64,000 nucleotides of DNA, from assembly GCF_004335015.1 (NCBI RefSeq), contig NZ_RQRU01000004.1, positions 160,877 to 224,876 on the forward strand. Reading direction: 5' to 3'. The notes under the pieces were generated by a model. It had not been told where the DNA came from. It did not search any database and worked only from the letters and a program-made list of their open reading frames with translations. A program made the translations under genes and the position numbers. Of the stretch, positions 24,869 to 33,961 are shown piece after piece. Numbering within the stretch: position 1 is the stretch's first letter; every line of letters starts with the position of its first letter. The DNA is from Psychrobacter pygoscelis (GTDB lineage Bacteria > Pseudomonadota > Gammaproteobacteria > Pseudomonadales > Moraxellaceae).

Positions 24869-26560
24869 TTAATTTGTCTCAAGCTGAATGGGCGTGATAT
24901 AAAGATCAGTCATAGCTTCATCAGTATCGCCCTTACTTAAGTCTTTGCAGCCTTTAAACCCCATATTTAAAGCATTTTTACCACGCAAGACATACAAAGC
25001 ATTAACTATGGCATCATATGCCGGACTGTTTTTAATTAATTGGTAATTCTTTTTGCCATCTTTAGCTAAAGTCTTATCGAGTAGAGTTGTCATTAACTTT
25101 TCAGTGCCAGCAGACCTGAAGACATCAAGAGCTTCAACTTCGGTAAGCTTAATGTTGTAACATGCTTCTAGCTCTTTTACGAAGTCGTCTATTGCGCCCG
25201 CACCATTCAAGTCTTGAACTGAGACGTACTCTTTCTTATTAATATTTCTCCACTCGTACTTATTACTCTTTATAGATAAAGTTGGTTGAGTGCATAGTAT
25301 TTTTGCATTCTGAACAATATCTTCATCTTTTGGCTTGTCGCTCACTAGTGCATCAAGATAATCAGCCCAAACTTGTAACATGCTTCGACGCTCAGGTAGC
25401 CATTTAGCATAGTTATAAACTCCACGCACTGAGCCGTCAATATGAGCCATTTGAAACTCAATATGATCCGTATTAAAGCCCATGCCGTGCAAATAAGTTG
25501 AACAAGTAGCCCTTGTATCATGTCCTGATACATCATCTAGGCCCATGTACTTTAAAGCACTATTAACAGTACTGGAGCTTAACGGATTTTTAGGATTTTT
25601 AGGCGAAGGAAAAACAAACTCTCCACCACCACTCACAGGCTTCATGTAATTAATAATAGTCATCATTTGGTCGCTTAGCGGTATTATATGAGGCCTATCA
25701 GATTTCATGTTACGTTCGCCTTGACGACGTTTTGAAATTTCAGCCAATGGAATAGTCCATACTTTACGCTCTATGTCGATATGCGCCCACCTCATGTGGC
25801 GTGCTTCTTTTGTACGCGTAATGGTATATAACATTGTCCAAATAACACCTTTTGTAGAAACGACGCCGCCATAACGGGCAACTGCATTTAGCATTTCAAT
25901 CAATTCATCGCGAGCAAGATCTCTAGCATGATTTATCGGCGGACGCTCAATTTCACCCTTAGCTGCAATAGTGGGGTCTTGCAATCCTCTGTTAGTTCTC
26001 ATAGCATGGCGGAAAACCATACTAACTTGCTGCCTGCAAATTTCTGCAGTAACCTCTCCAGTGCCATACCGTTTGGTATCTTTGACTCTTTTGGCTGTAT
26101 CATGCATCATTTGAGTGATATCCATAGTATCAATATCACGTATAGGCTTATCACCAATAGCGGGAAGGATATGTTTATCTTGATTAGTCTTGATTTGTCT
26201 GATATAGCCCGATGACTTGCCTTTGCTTTTCATTTTTTTAAGAAACGATTCAGCATAATAATAAAAAAGATTTCTGCGTTCGGCTGCTGCTTTCTCTTTT
26301 AATTCGGCGGCATAAGTAATAGGATTAATGCCTTTTTCTAATATCTTAACTGATGCTTCGTGCTTTCTTCTAGCTTCCGCCAAGCTTGTAGATGGATAAC
26401 TACCAAGCGCTTGCATTTTGGGTTTTTGGTCGAATCGGAATCGGTACCGCCAAAACTTACCTCCACTGGGCCTGACTTCGATGCAGAGACCGCCCTGATC
26501 AGCTATACGATAAACTTTGTTGGTAGGTTTTAGATTGCGAATTTGAGTGTCTGTAAGCAT
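24869..26560 (-). CDS. int: Prophage integrase (tyrosine recombinase) with extra C-terminal domain
   Basis: This enzyme inserts and excises the prophage. Residues 1-85 are the DUF4102 arm-binding domain (LTDTQIRNLKPTNKVYRIAD), 95-190 the core-binding domain, and 215-400 the catalytic domain with Arg249 (TITRTKE), His347 and Arg350 (GHDTR), His373 and Tyr382 (GVYNYAKW). P4-type integrases normally end near WADYLD. Here about 156 further residues (408-563) follow, helical and unassigned. It reads leftward at the right end of the prophage, and arm-like repeats lie just upstream of its start. Confidence 0.93.
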   Translation of the reverse strand: MLTDTQIRNLKPTNKVYRIADQGGLCIEVRPSGGKFWRYRFRFDQKPKMQALGSYPSTSLAEARRKHEASVKILEKGINPITYAAELKEKAAAERRNLFYYYAESFLKKMKSKGKSSGYIRQIKTNQDKHILPAIGDKPIRDIDTMDITQMMHDTAKRVKDTKRYGTGEVTAEICRQQVSMVFRHAMRTNRGLQDPTIAAKGEIERPPINHARDLARDELIEMLNAVARYGGVVSTKGVIWTMLYTITRTKEARHMRWAHIDIERKVWTIPLAEISKRRQGERNMKSDRPHIIPLSDQMMTIINYMKPVSGGGEFVFPSPKNPKNPLSSSTVNSALKYMGLDDVSGHDTRATCSTYLHGMGFNTDHIEFQMAHIDGSVRGVYNYAKWLPERRSMLQVWADYLDALVSDKPKDEDIVQNAKILCTQPTLSIKSNKYEWRNINKKEYVSVQDLNGAGAIDDFVKELEACYNIKLTEVEALDVFRSAGTEKLMTTLLDKTLAKDGKKNYQLIKNSPAYDAIVNALYVLRGKNALNMGFKGCKDLSKGDTDEAMTDLYITPIQLETN

Positions 26561-26567
26561 AATTATG

Positions 26568-26726
26568 TGAGTAACGGCTGATATTACTCACAATTTTACT
26601 CAAAAAAAAATGAGGTGCAATGAGGAATAATGATTAAAGTTGAGGAAAGGTGATTAAGTTGCTGCTTTTTTAAGTAAATACTGTAATATCACTCATCTTA
26701 AATCATCTTAAATCATCTTTACTCAT
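26568..26726. repeat. Arm-type site candidates upstream of the integrase
   Basis: TTACTCA occurs at 26584-26590, 26596-26602 and 26719-26725, and inverted at 26568-26574. A 10-bp tandem repeat ending in CATCTTA runs three times at 26691-26720. Clustered short repeats beside int fit integrase arm sites within attP-derived sequence. The att core itself is not identified because the left end is missing. Confidence 0.45.
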
Positions 26727-27132
26727 ATTGTGGTTATCGATAAATAAAATTTTGTTAGGCATAGTCATGGGAGTGAGTTCGGTGAATAGACAGCTTAATG
26801 GGTGATAGGTTATCTAAATTTTGCTGTAAGCGCTCATCTTAGCATCATTTTATTATTGATAAAATATATGACTAACTAAAGCACCGTGCTGGGACGGGTA
26901 AGCAGTAGTTAAAGATAGGAGATTTATGGCTACTGAGGCATGTAATCAACTAACAATACTAGCATTTGATGCACTAAAACTGGCTGTAGCCTAGATTAAC
27001 AGCGGCACTCGGCGAAAAGTGGTTTAGACATTATGCTCGTATTCTCTGCAAAATCTATCTCACTTTTAGTCTCATGATTTAATTAAGGTTATACCCTAAC
27101 CGCCCCTAACTGCGACTAAAAGCTGACCAACT
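26727..27132. other. Prophage-host junction region without a clear gene
   Basis: The host boundary should lie here or slightly to the left. A 22-codon frame (26926-26994, MATEACNQLTILAFDALKLA then VA) has a good TAGGAG but looks too short to call. TTTTAGTC near 27064 is complementary to GACTAAAA near 27114. No tRNA gene is visible that could have served as the attachment site. Confidence 0.4.
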
Positions 27133-27151
27133 TTGCACCATTAAAGTGCTT
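27133..27151 (+). promoter_or_regulatory. NtrC-binding enhancer for glnA
   Basis: TTGCACCATTAAAGTGCTT keeps both arms of the known enterobacterial glnA NtrC site (TTGCACCA and GTGCTT), differing only in the centre. It lies about 145 bp upstream of a sigma-54 promoter, the usual enhancer distance. Confidence 0.8.
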
Positions 27152-27283
27152 ATTAAACTAATTAAGGATAACTAGCACCAAATTGATTAATTTATAGCAG
27201 TAATTTTGAACTAAAATAGTGCAATTATTGTGAAATCATAACGGTCGCACTGGTTAATCAAATTATTAACGGTTAATCATGAA

Positions 27284-27299
27284 TGGCATAAGGATTGCA
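27284..27299 (+). promoter_or_regulatory. Sigma-54 promoter of glnA
   Basis: TGGCAT, five bases, then TTGCA gives the -24/-12 spacing of RpoN promoters. Transcription would begin near 27311, leaving a leader of about 430 bases before the glnA start. No other frame is convincing in that leader. Confidence 0.8.
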
Positions 27300-27739
27300 A
27301 TTGTAGTGATACTATCTTGTTATATTTGAAGTATTGTAAGACGGCTTAGCTTAAGTTGTTTAAGGTTGAGAAGACAAGTTAAAACAAGAAGTGCCAGAGC
27401 TAAGGTTGAAAATGAAGTTAAAAAGCAGTAAGAAAAATGCAACCCGCGTTCACTGTCACTATCACTGTTATTATCTTTGGGTTATCTGAAAGCTGATTTA
27501 AGAGAGCACCGATAGATATAATGAGTCATATCAGCGTAACGTTTATTATAGGCAGGGTTAGATTTAGAATTGTGCCTATGATTTTCAAGCGCCTTGACCT
27601 ATACTTAAGCGCGGTACATGACATTAATAACTTATGATACTTAAATGTTAAATGTGGATAATGATTTTACAAATTTAATGATGGGCATGGCTGTGTCCAA
27701 GCTTAACTTAACCATATGATAATCACTAGGGAGTCCTTT

Positions 27740-29149
27740 ATGTCGAATAAACTATTAGATCTCATCAAAGAAGTTGATGCAAAATGGGTTGATTTCCGTT
27801 TTACTGATACTCGCGGTAAAGAGCAACATATCAGCTATCCTGCATCCAGCGTTGATGAAGATGTATTAGAAGATGGTAAGATGTTTGATGGGTCATCTGT
27901 CGCTGGCTGGAAAGGCATTGAAGCTTCAGACATGATTTTGCGTCCAGACCCAGAGACTGCATTTATTGATCCGTTCTTTGACGCACCAACTGTCGTGGTC
28001 ACTTGTGACATCATTGAGCCAACGACTATGCAAGGCTATGAGCGCGATCCACGCTCGATTGCTCGCCGTGCAGAAGAGTACTTAAAGTCTACAGGTATCG
28101 GCGACACCGCCTACTTTGGTCCTGAGCCAGAATTCTTCATCTTTGATGACGTAAAATGGTCGGTCGACATGTCAGGATCTAGCTCTAAGATTACCGCTGA
28201 AGAAGCCGCTTGGTCGACTAACGAAGCGTATGAGTGGGGCAACATGGGCCATCGCCCACGTGTCAAAGGTGGCTACTTCCCAGTACCACCAATCGATAGC
28301 AGCCAAGATATTCGTTCAGTAATGTGTCAGCGTATCGAAGACATCATGGGCAAAGATCGCGTTGAGGTGCATCATCATGAAGTTGCTTCTTGCCAGTCTG
28401 AAATCGGTGTCTCATTTAACACTATGGTTCGTAAAGCGGATGAAGTTCAGCAAATGAAGTACGCTGTCCATAATGTTGCGCATCAATTTGGTAAAACGGC
28501 TACCTTTATGCCCAAGCCTATGGTTGGTGATAACGGCTCAGGTATGCACGTACACATGTCAATCTCTAAAGACGGTGTCAACACCTTCGCCGGTGATGAG
28601 TATGCGGGACTTTCTGAGACAGCCTTGTATTTCATCGGTGGTATCATCAAACACGCACGCGCCCTAAATGCGATTGTGAACCCATCGACCAACAGCTATA
28701 AGCGTCTAGTACCTCACTATGAAGCGCCAATTAAACTGGCTTACTCAGCTCGTAACCGCTCAGCGTCTATCCGTATTCCATACGTGACCAGTCCAAAAGC
28801 AGTCCGTGTTGAAGCACGCTTCCCTGATCCAACGGCTAACCCATACTTGGCTTTTGCAGCGCTATTGATGGCTGGCCTTGACGGTATCCAAAACAAAATG
28901 CATCCTGGCGATGCCGCAGACAAAAACTTGTATGACTTGCCGCCAGAAGAAGAAGCGCTAATCCCAACAGTCGCTGAGAATTTAGAAGTTGCCTTGCAAG
29001 CACTAAAAGACGATCACGAATTCTTATTAAAAGGTGATGTCTTCACCAAAGATATGCTTGATGCTTATATCGAGCTAAAAGATGAAGAAGTTCAGCGTCT
29101 AAACCAGACTGTACATCCTATCGAATTCGATATGTACTACAGCTGCTAA
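27740..29149 (+). CDS. glnA: Glutamine synthetase, type I
   Basis: GlnA makes glutamine from glutamate, ammonia and ATP and is the main entry for ammonia under nitrogen limitation. The 469-residue length is standard for the dodecameric GSI-beta enzyme. [25 protein letters not shown], the [10 protein letters not shown] active-site region and NRSASIRIP are all present. [11 protein letters not shown] contains the adenylylation tyrosine. ATG 27740 has GGGAG upstream; a 24-base extension in frame is unlikely. The upstream NtrC and sigma-54 sites indicate nitrogen control. It is the first clear host gene after the prophage. Confidence 0.98.
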   Translation: MSNKLLDLIKEVDAKWVDFRFTDTRGKEQHISYPASSVDEDVLEDGKMFDGSSVAGWKGIEASDMILRPDPETAFIDPFFDAPTVVVTCDIIEPTTMQGYERDPRSIARRAEEYLKSTGIGDTAYFGPEPEFFIFDDVKWSVDMSGSSSKITAEEAAWSTNEAYEWGNMGHRPRVKGGYFPVPPIDSSQDIRSVMCQRIEDIMGKDRVEVHHHEVASCQSEIGVSFNTMVRKADEVQQMKYAVHNVAHQFGKTATFMPKPMVGDNGSGMHVHMSISKDGVNTFAGDEYAGLSETALYFIGGIIKHARALNAIVNPSTNSYKRLVPHYEAPIKLAYSARNRSASIRIPYVTSPKAVRVEARFPDPTANPYLAFAALLMAGLDGIQNKMHPGDAADKNLYDLPPEEEALIPTVAENLEVALQALKDDHEFLLKGDVFTKDMLDAYIELKDEEVQRLNQTVHPIEFDMYYSC

Positions 29150-29221
29150 TAGCTCGGTGGAGTAGTTCAATTAGAGCTATTCCACTATCTGTCATATAAA
29201 TAAACAGCTCTTCGTTTTGAG

Positions 29222-29253
29222 TCCAGTCAGGTTCATTTTGGCTGGATTTTTTT
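29222..29253 (+). terminator. glnA terminator
   Basis: TCCAGTCA (29222-29229) pairs with TGGCTGGA (29239-29246, one G-T) and seven T follow. The rest of the gap to 29,520 has no frame; it should hold the promoter of the next gene. Confidence 0.75.
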
Positions 29254-29520
29254 ATGGCAAAATAACTCTCTTCCCTAGCAGCTACCTTAAATTTTATCAC
29301 TCAGTTGTTTGGTGTGTCAGCTTTATAGTGGACTCACTGCAAAAGTGTTATAGCGATACTAGGGTGAATTTTTCGTAGTCTATGACTAAGGTAATAGATA
29401 GTATAGAAGGTCGAATGTTGGTATAGTGGGGGTATGGGTCATATCCTAGATCAGCAAAAAACAGTGCTCAAGCACCCTGTAACCGCCCTTATAGATTCGG
29501 ACTAACTAAAGAAGGCTTTG

Positions 29521-30282
29521 ATGAAACTGATAACTAATGTCTTGGCTGTAATGCTTACTACGACGCTCACCTCGATTGGCTTAAATACAGCTAACGCTGG
29601 GACAATCTACAAAGTCATTGACGAAAATACAGGTCAAGTGACTTTTACAGACCGTCCTAATAGCTATCAACAAGACAGTCATAAGCAGGTCGTCGACACC
29701 CATATCCAGACGACATCACAGCCTTATGCTACAGCCCAATCTGATAGCTCAGTGGGCACTGCTGCTGGTCTAAGCGAATCAGCGTCTCCAGCAGCAGAGT
29801 CGCAGGCAGTATCTAGGGCTTCTGACTATCGACTGTCATTAACGTCGCCTGAAAGCTCGCGTGCTTATCGCCGACCAGCGCAAACGATAGACGTTCAGCT
29901 GAGCCTCTCGCCTGCACTTAAATCAGGTGATACTGTCATAATCTACCTAGATGGTAATGAAGTGGCACAGGGTCTGACTACCAGTATAGCAACTTTAGAT
30001 TTAACGCCTGGTCAGCATCAGCTCTCTGCAGCTATTATTAACGCGAATGGTGATACTATCAATCAGGTCAGTCGCACTATTTATATCATTCAAAACACCC
30101 AAGCTTTAAGGCAAAAAAAGCAGTTAGCCGAGCAGTTAATGGCCTATAAGCGGCTACCTTGGCACCAAAAGGTGCTTCTAAAGTTGCAGCAGCAAAATCT
30201 TCCAGCAGTTGCCACTTCAAAATCTGGCAATAGCGCGGCTAAAAACAATAGCAAACCTGCGGTAAGTTCGGCCTTTAATTAG
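29521..30282 (+). CDS. Exported DUF4124-domain protein, 253 aa
   Basis: A signal peptide (MKLITNVLAVMLTTTLTSIG, cleaved after LNTANA) is followed by the DUF4124 pattern GTIYKVIDENTGQVTFTDRP. The middle is Ser/Gln-rich. A C-terminal Ig-like segment (SGDTVIIYLDGNEVAQG, then GQHQLSAAIIN) is followed by a basic helix. Proteins of this type are periplasmic and of unknown function. ATG 29521 is used in place of the TTG one codon earlier. It is convergent with the SIMPL-domain gene. Confidence 0.8.
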   Translation: MKLITNVLAVMLTTTLTSIGLNTANAGTIYKVIDENTGQVTFTDRPNSYQQDSHKQVVDTHIQTTSQPYATAQSDSSVGTAAGLSESASPAAESQAVSRASDYRLSLTSPESSRAYRRPAQTIDVQLSLSPALKSGDTVIIYLDGNEVAQGLTTSIATLDLTPGQHQLSAAIINANGDTINQVSRTIYIIQNTQALRQKKQLAEQLMAYKRLPWHQKVLLKLQQQNLPAVATSKSGNSAAKNNSKPAVSSAFN

Positions 30283-30344
30283 CTAATAGATAAAATAAGT
30301 AGTAAAGTGAAATAGAAAGGTTTGCTAATATTATTAATACCCAT

Positions 30345-30379
30345 AAAAAGCGGCTCATTGACTATGAGCCGCTTTTTTT
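30345..30379. terminator. Bidirectional terminator between convergent genes
   Basis: AAAAGCGGCTCAT and ATGAGCCGCTTTT arms surround TGACT, with A and T runs on the two sides. The right arm ATGAGCCGCTTTT occurs again at 30413-30425. Confidence 0.9.
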
Positions 30380-30461
30380 GGGCAGAATAATACAGGATTC
30401 GATACCTGTTTAGATGAGCCGCTTTTACAAGTCAGTCATCAATACCAATCAATATGCTAAG

Positions 30462-31196
30462 TTATTTAACCATCTCAATCGTACCATTTGCCGATACTGT
30501 AATGGTGCTGTCGCCGGATTCAAAGTTTTGCGATGGTACAGAACTGCTCATAGCTTCTGCCTTCATCATAGTGCCATATACTGGGCGTGGATAATTCTGC
30601 CCAGTATTTAGATTGACATTAATGACACGGTAGCCTTTAGCACCCCAAGCTGCCGTTAGACTTTGGGCTTGCTCTTGAAATGCTTTTGATGCGCGGCTCA
30701 TAAGCTGACGTTCTAGCTCATCCTTCTTAGCCTCAGACACGCCAAAGTTTAAACTATCCATCACCAAAGTTTCTTGTAAGTCGGCAATAAGCTGGCTGGT
30801 TGCCGTAAAATCTGTACTTTTTAGATCGATGTTCGCCTGACCAGTCCAGCCTATGATTTTGTCATTCTTATCATAGCGAGGGTAAGTGCGCTGTTGGCCG
30901 GTACTGACCGTGACCGTAGGGTAGCGCTTGGCTATGGTGGTGGCTGCATTTATAGCCGTATTTAATTGACGCGCTAAGGTTTTGGCATCGCTCGCTTGCA
31001 CTTTTTTGTATAGACTAGCGCGAACTTCGTCATTGGCGATTTCAGACTTTACTTCAGATGAAAAGGTCAACTGATTGTAGCCAGTTGGTTCGGCATGGGC
31101 AGTACTACCTATAGTCAATAGCGCAGACAATGATAGCGCCGTGCCTGAAGTGAAAAGCGCTTTATTTATCTGGCTTAAGTATTTAGATGACATCAT
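30462..31196 (-). CDS. SIMPL-domain (DUF541) periplasmic protein
   Basis: The 244-residue product has a signal peptide ending STAHA followed by the SIMPL domain. Recognisable parts are LTFSSEVKSEIANDEVRASL at the start, VSTGQQRTYPRYDKNDKIIGW in the middle and ITVSANGTIEMV at the end. Family members (E. coli YggE and relatives) are periplasmic or surface proteins linked to oxidative-stress tolerance, with no known catalysis. Two adjacent ATG codons are possible starts. Confidence 0.85.
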   Translation of the reverse strand: MMSSKYLSQINKALFTSGTALSLSALLTIGSTAHAEPTGYNQLTFSSEVKSEIANDEVRASLYKKVQASDAKTLARQLNTAINAATTIAKRYPTVTVSTGQQRTYPRYDKNDKIIGWTGQANIDLKSTDFTATSQLIADLQETLVMDSLNFGVSEAKKDELERQLMSRASKAFQEQAQSLTAAWGAKGYRVINVNLNTGQNYPRPVYGTMMKAEAMSSSVPSQNFESGDSTITVSANGTIEMVK

Positions 31197-31508
31197 TATT
31201 ATTCCTCTTATAGTTGAACGGATTACAAAGCAGGGCAGCTTGTGTTAATTGACTACTTTTAATTAATTACTATTTATAACACGATTGCTATGTAGCTTTA
31301 TCAATTGCGCCTGTTCCCGCTGTTAGATAATTGTTATTGTAGCTTCAGTACTCTGCGGCGGTGGTAAGTCATCCTTCTTACTGACAGGTTATAAGTCGGG
31401 AGCAAAAGTTAGGACTAACTATCTAAGCACGCTAAGGTTTTTAGACCTGAATTTGCTATGAAAATAGCTACAATTTAAACAGTACGCGCAGTTAATTTAA
31501 TCACAAAC
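31197..31508. other. Intergenic region between the SIMPL gene and ffs
   Basis: It contains the ribosome-binding site of the SIMPL gene (read leftward) and A+T-rich sequence. I see no frame, repeat or RNA fold worth naming. Confidence 0.4.
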
Positions 31509-31536
31509 TTGTAATTCAGATAAATATCGGTATAAT
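31509..31536 (+). promoter_or_regulatory. Promoter of the SRP RNA gene
   Basis: TTGTAA (31509-31514) and TATAAT (31531-31536), 16-bp spacing, directly before the SRP RNA. Confidence 0.7.
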
Positions 31537-31543
31537 ACCCCTT

Positions 31544-31660
<117 letters not shown>

Positions 31661-31832
31661 TGTCTAAAATTCGTTAGATTAATTATAAGCAGTTGAATAT
31701 AAAGTATTTTTTGAGCTATGTTGGTCGCTGTTAGGTAGCCAATTTGATGAGTGGTTATTTATTGATTTTTAATCATCAAGTATTGTCATATGGCCTAGAT
31801 ATAAGTCTTTATTAAGTGAAAACAGATACCTA

Positions 31833-31871
31833 AAAGCGAACAAGCTACTGAGTTGTTCGCTTTTTTTTGGT
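31833..31871. terminator. Bidirectional terminator between ffs and the creD side
   Basis: AAAGCGAACAA (31833-31843) and TTGTTCGCTTT (31853-31863) pair, with T runs on the + strand and TTTTA on the other. It can serve the leftward 91-aa gene; between 31,661 and 31,832 I see no gene. Confidence 0.75.
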
Positions 31872-31890
31872 CTTTAAATTAAATAAGATG

Positions 31891-32166
31891 CTACGTTAAG
31901 TGTGCCGGCGGGGTTAGTTTTTCAATAGCAATACAGTGCTGCCCCCTGAAGACTAATAGTAGTTGTAGTGTAGGAATGGCGAGCCAATGAGCAAAGTTAA
32001 TACTGGCAATGCTCCGCTGAGTTAAATAGGTACTACAGTCCTGACGGGTACTGCCAAGCTGTAGAGGCGAGCTAGTCACCCATTCACACGACTGGCGCTT
32101 GATGCCATAAACCATACTACCAACATTGCCAAAGCTGGTAAAAGAGTTTTCAATACCTTGTTTCAT
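31891..32166 (-). CDS. Hypothetical protein, 91 aa
   Basis: I do not recognise this protein (MKQGIENSFTSFGNVGSMVY). It has AAAGGAC a few bases before the ATG and a good terminator after its stop, which favours a real gene. There is no clear signal peptide. Codon use gives no strong argument either way. Confidence 0.4.
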   Translation of the reverse strand: MKQGIENSFTSFGNVGSMVYGIKRQSCEWVTSSPLQLGSTRQDCSTYLTQRSIASINFAHWLAIPTLQLLLVFRGQHCIAIEKLTPPAHLT

Positions 32167-32229
32167 AATCAGTCCTTTATCTGTTATTTAGTAGCTTTTG
32201 AAGTACAAGTTGCTATCGAATAGGTAGGC

Positions 32230-33738
32230 TTACGCGACTTGATACCAGTCAATTTTTCGAGTGAGATACATCACGCTTGCCAGCAGTACAAAGCAGAAGA
32301 TGGCACCAAGTAGGAGGTTCATATCTTCGGTGGTCAAGATACCGTAGAAGCCTGCGTATAGTCCGCCCAAGATGACCGTAAATATGGCAGCTCGCTTGAC
32401 GCTATTTAGGACGTAGTAGGTGTACCAGCCGATAAGTCCTATACAGGCAGTGGCGGCAATAACATAGGCTTGCCAGAAAGCAACCTGCTCAGCAAGTGGC
32501 AGTAATAGCACATAAAATACTAGTAGTGCCGAGCCAACCAATAGGTATTGGATAGGGTGAATGCGTAGCGATTTGATAACTTCAAATAAAAAGAACGTTC
32601 CGAACGATACCATAATAAGTAGTAGTGCATATTTCATAGTGCGTTCAGTTTGCAAGTAGACGTCATTAGGCTCGGCAAAGCTAACCCCGAAGCCATTAAG
32701 TTGAACCGGCTGCCTAACTTGACTGCCTGCGTTGTCTGTAGCTTCAATGAGGGCTATCTCTGCTTGGCGCATCGCGTCAATACCATTGTCATTTTGTCCC
32801 CCTAGAGCTGCTAGATTGGCTTGAATGTCACAGCCTGTGTTTGGGCGCGTCAGACACTGACTGATCATTTGATTGTTTGCGACTGTCAAATACTGGTTTC
32901 CCCACGTCGCTTTAAAGCCTTGGTTGTCCATTGACTTTTGCGCGGGAAGGGCTTGACCAATGAAGTTTGGCGCATGCCAGTCGCTCGTCATGGTTAAGGA
33001 GAAGTGCTGACCCAGAGGTACGGTTCGAATGGCGCTTAGACCTATAAGCGGCAGCTCGATGGCGAGTTGAAGCTTTGGTTTTTGTGCTAAGTCGCTAGGC
33101 AGCACGACTTCGACGTAACTTAGCCCTGACATTTTGGGCGTTGCAGGGTAGTTGGCTGTCATTACCTGACCATTTATCTTTACGGTAGGCAGCTGGGATA
33201 CGCCGCGTAAATCAGAAACGGGAATAATTAGCCGAGCGTCTTGCCAATCGTAATCGATTCGCTCACCGCGCTCATAGTACGAGTTGTCCGTAGCGTCAGC
33301 TGCGAGGGCAGTTGTAGTAGTTGTCTCAGTGCTGGCGGTAGGCAGCTTGGTATTGATTAAGGTGTATTGCTGCTTAAAATTTAGCTGACCCTGGTAGCTG
33401 GTCGCATGATAGATACCGCGCTTATAGGTATCGGTATTGACGGCTAGTGATTGCTCAGCTTTGGTGCTCTTGGCAAATTGCGGTGTCGTGGTTTGATAGG
33501 CCTTTGGGCATTTTTCAGAATCATAGGCTTTGCAAGCTGGCGTGATGGTCGTGGGCACAGCAATAAAAGGGGTGATGACTTCCTGAGGATTAACGTGCTG
33601 ACTGCTGATCTCGCTAATCACGGAATCTGAATATTGCTGCCGCTCATAAACCAGTGACTGAATAAGGCTAAGACCAATGGCAAACAGTAAGCAGAGTCCA
33701 CCAATGACTGACAGTTTTATCATTAAGGTTTTTTGCAT
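32230..33738 (-). CDS. creD: Inner membrane protein CreD
   Basis: CreD is the main effector of the CreBC regulon. It is linked to envelope integrity and, in several gamma-proteobacteria, beta-lactam tolerance. The 502-residue protein has one N-terminal membrane helix (about 8-28), a large periplasmic domain to about residue 350 (ERIDYDWQDARLIIPVSDLRG is a conserved part), and a bundle of about five C-terminal helices ending with VMYLTRKIDWY. It follows creC after 223 bp, so it probably has its own promoter. Confidence 0.93.
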   Translation of the reverse strand: MQKTLMIKLSVIGGLCLLFAIGLSLIQSLVYERQQYSDSVISEISSQHVNPQEVITPFIAVPTTITPACKAYDSEKCPKAYQTTTPQFAKSTKAEQSLAVNTDTYKRGIYHATSYQGQLNFKQQYTLINTKLPTASTETTTTTALAADATDNSYYERGERIDYDWQDARLIIPVSDLRGVSQLPTVKINGQVMTANYPATPKMSGLSYVEVVLPSDLAQKPKLQLAIELPLIGLSAIRTVPLGQHFSLTMTSDWHAPNFIGQALPAQKSMDNQGFKATWGNQYLTVANNQMISQCLTRPNTGCDIQANLAALGGQNDNGIDAMRQAEIALIEATDNAGSQVRQPVQLNGFGVSFAEPNDVYLQTERTMKYALLLIMVSFGTFFLFEVIKSLRIHPIQYLLVGSALLVFYVLLLPLAEQVAFWQAYVIAATACIGLIGWYTYYVLNSVKRAAIFTVILGGLYAGFYGILTTEDMNLLLGAIFCFVLLASVMYLTRKIDWYQVA

Positions 33739-33794
33739 ATCACTTCCTAATTATTATTAGACAGGTTGTGGTGGCTTGCAGATCGAATGACCAT

Positions 33795-33817
33795 GCCAAC
33801 GTTAACGCCAACGTTAA
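33795..33817. repeat. Tandem 12-bp operator-like repeat upstream of creD
   Basis: GCCAACGTTAA occurs at 33795-33805 and 33807-33817. It lies about 60-80 bp before creD. The CreB consensus known from enterobacteria (TTCAC, six bases, TTCAC) is not seen here, so this may be the local equivalent or a site for another regulator. Confidence 0.4.
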
Positions 33818-33961
33818 AGCCACACCTTGAGTTAGTAATATCTAATTTACGATAGTGATAAGAAAAGTTGATGGGGACAAAATGAAAAAATGATGGATTG
33901 ACACTTGGGGAGAGTGGTATTTAAGAGCTAATAGTTTTTATGACTTTTTTGTTATAAGTTT

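Noticed and set aside
26926..26994. 22-codon frame with a good Shine-Dalgarno near the prophage end
   Set aside because: It is too short and has no coupling or homology signal; noted only in the intergenic entry.
26561..27700. A tRNA gene as attachment site
   Set aside because: No cloverleaf with a recognisable T-arm was found on either strand.
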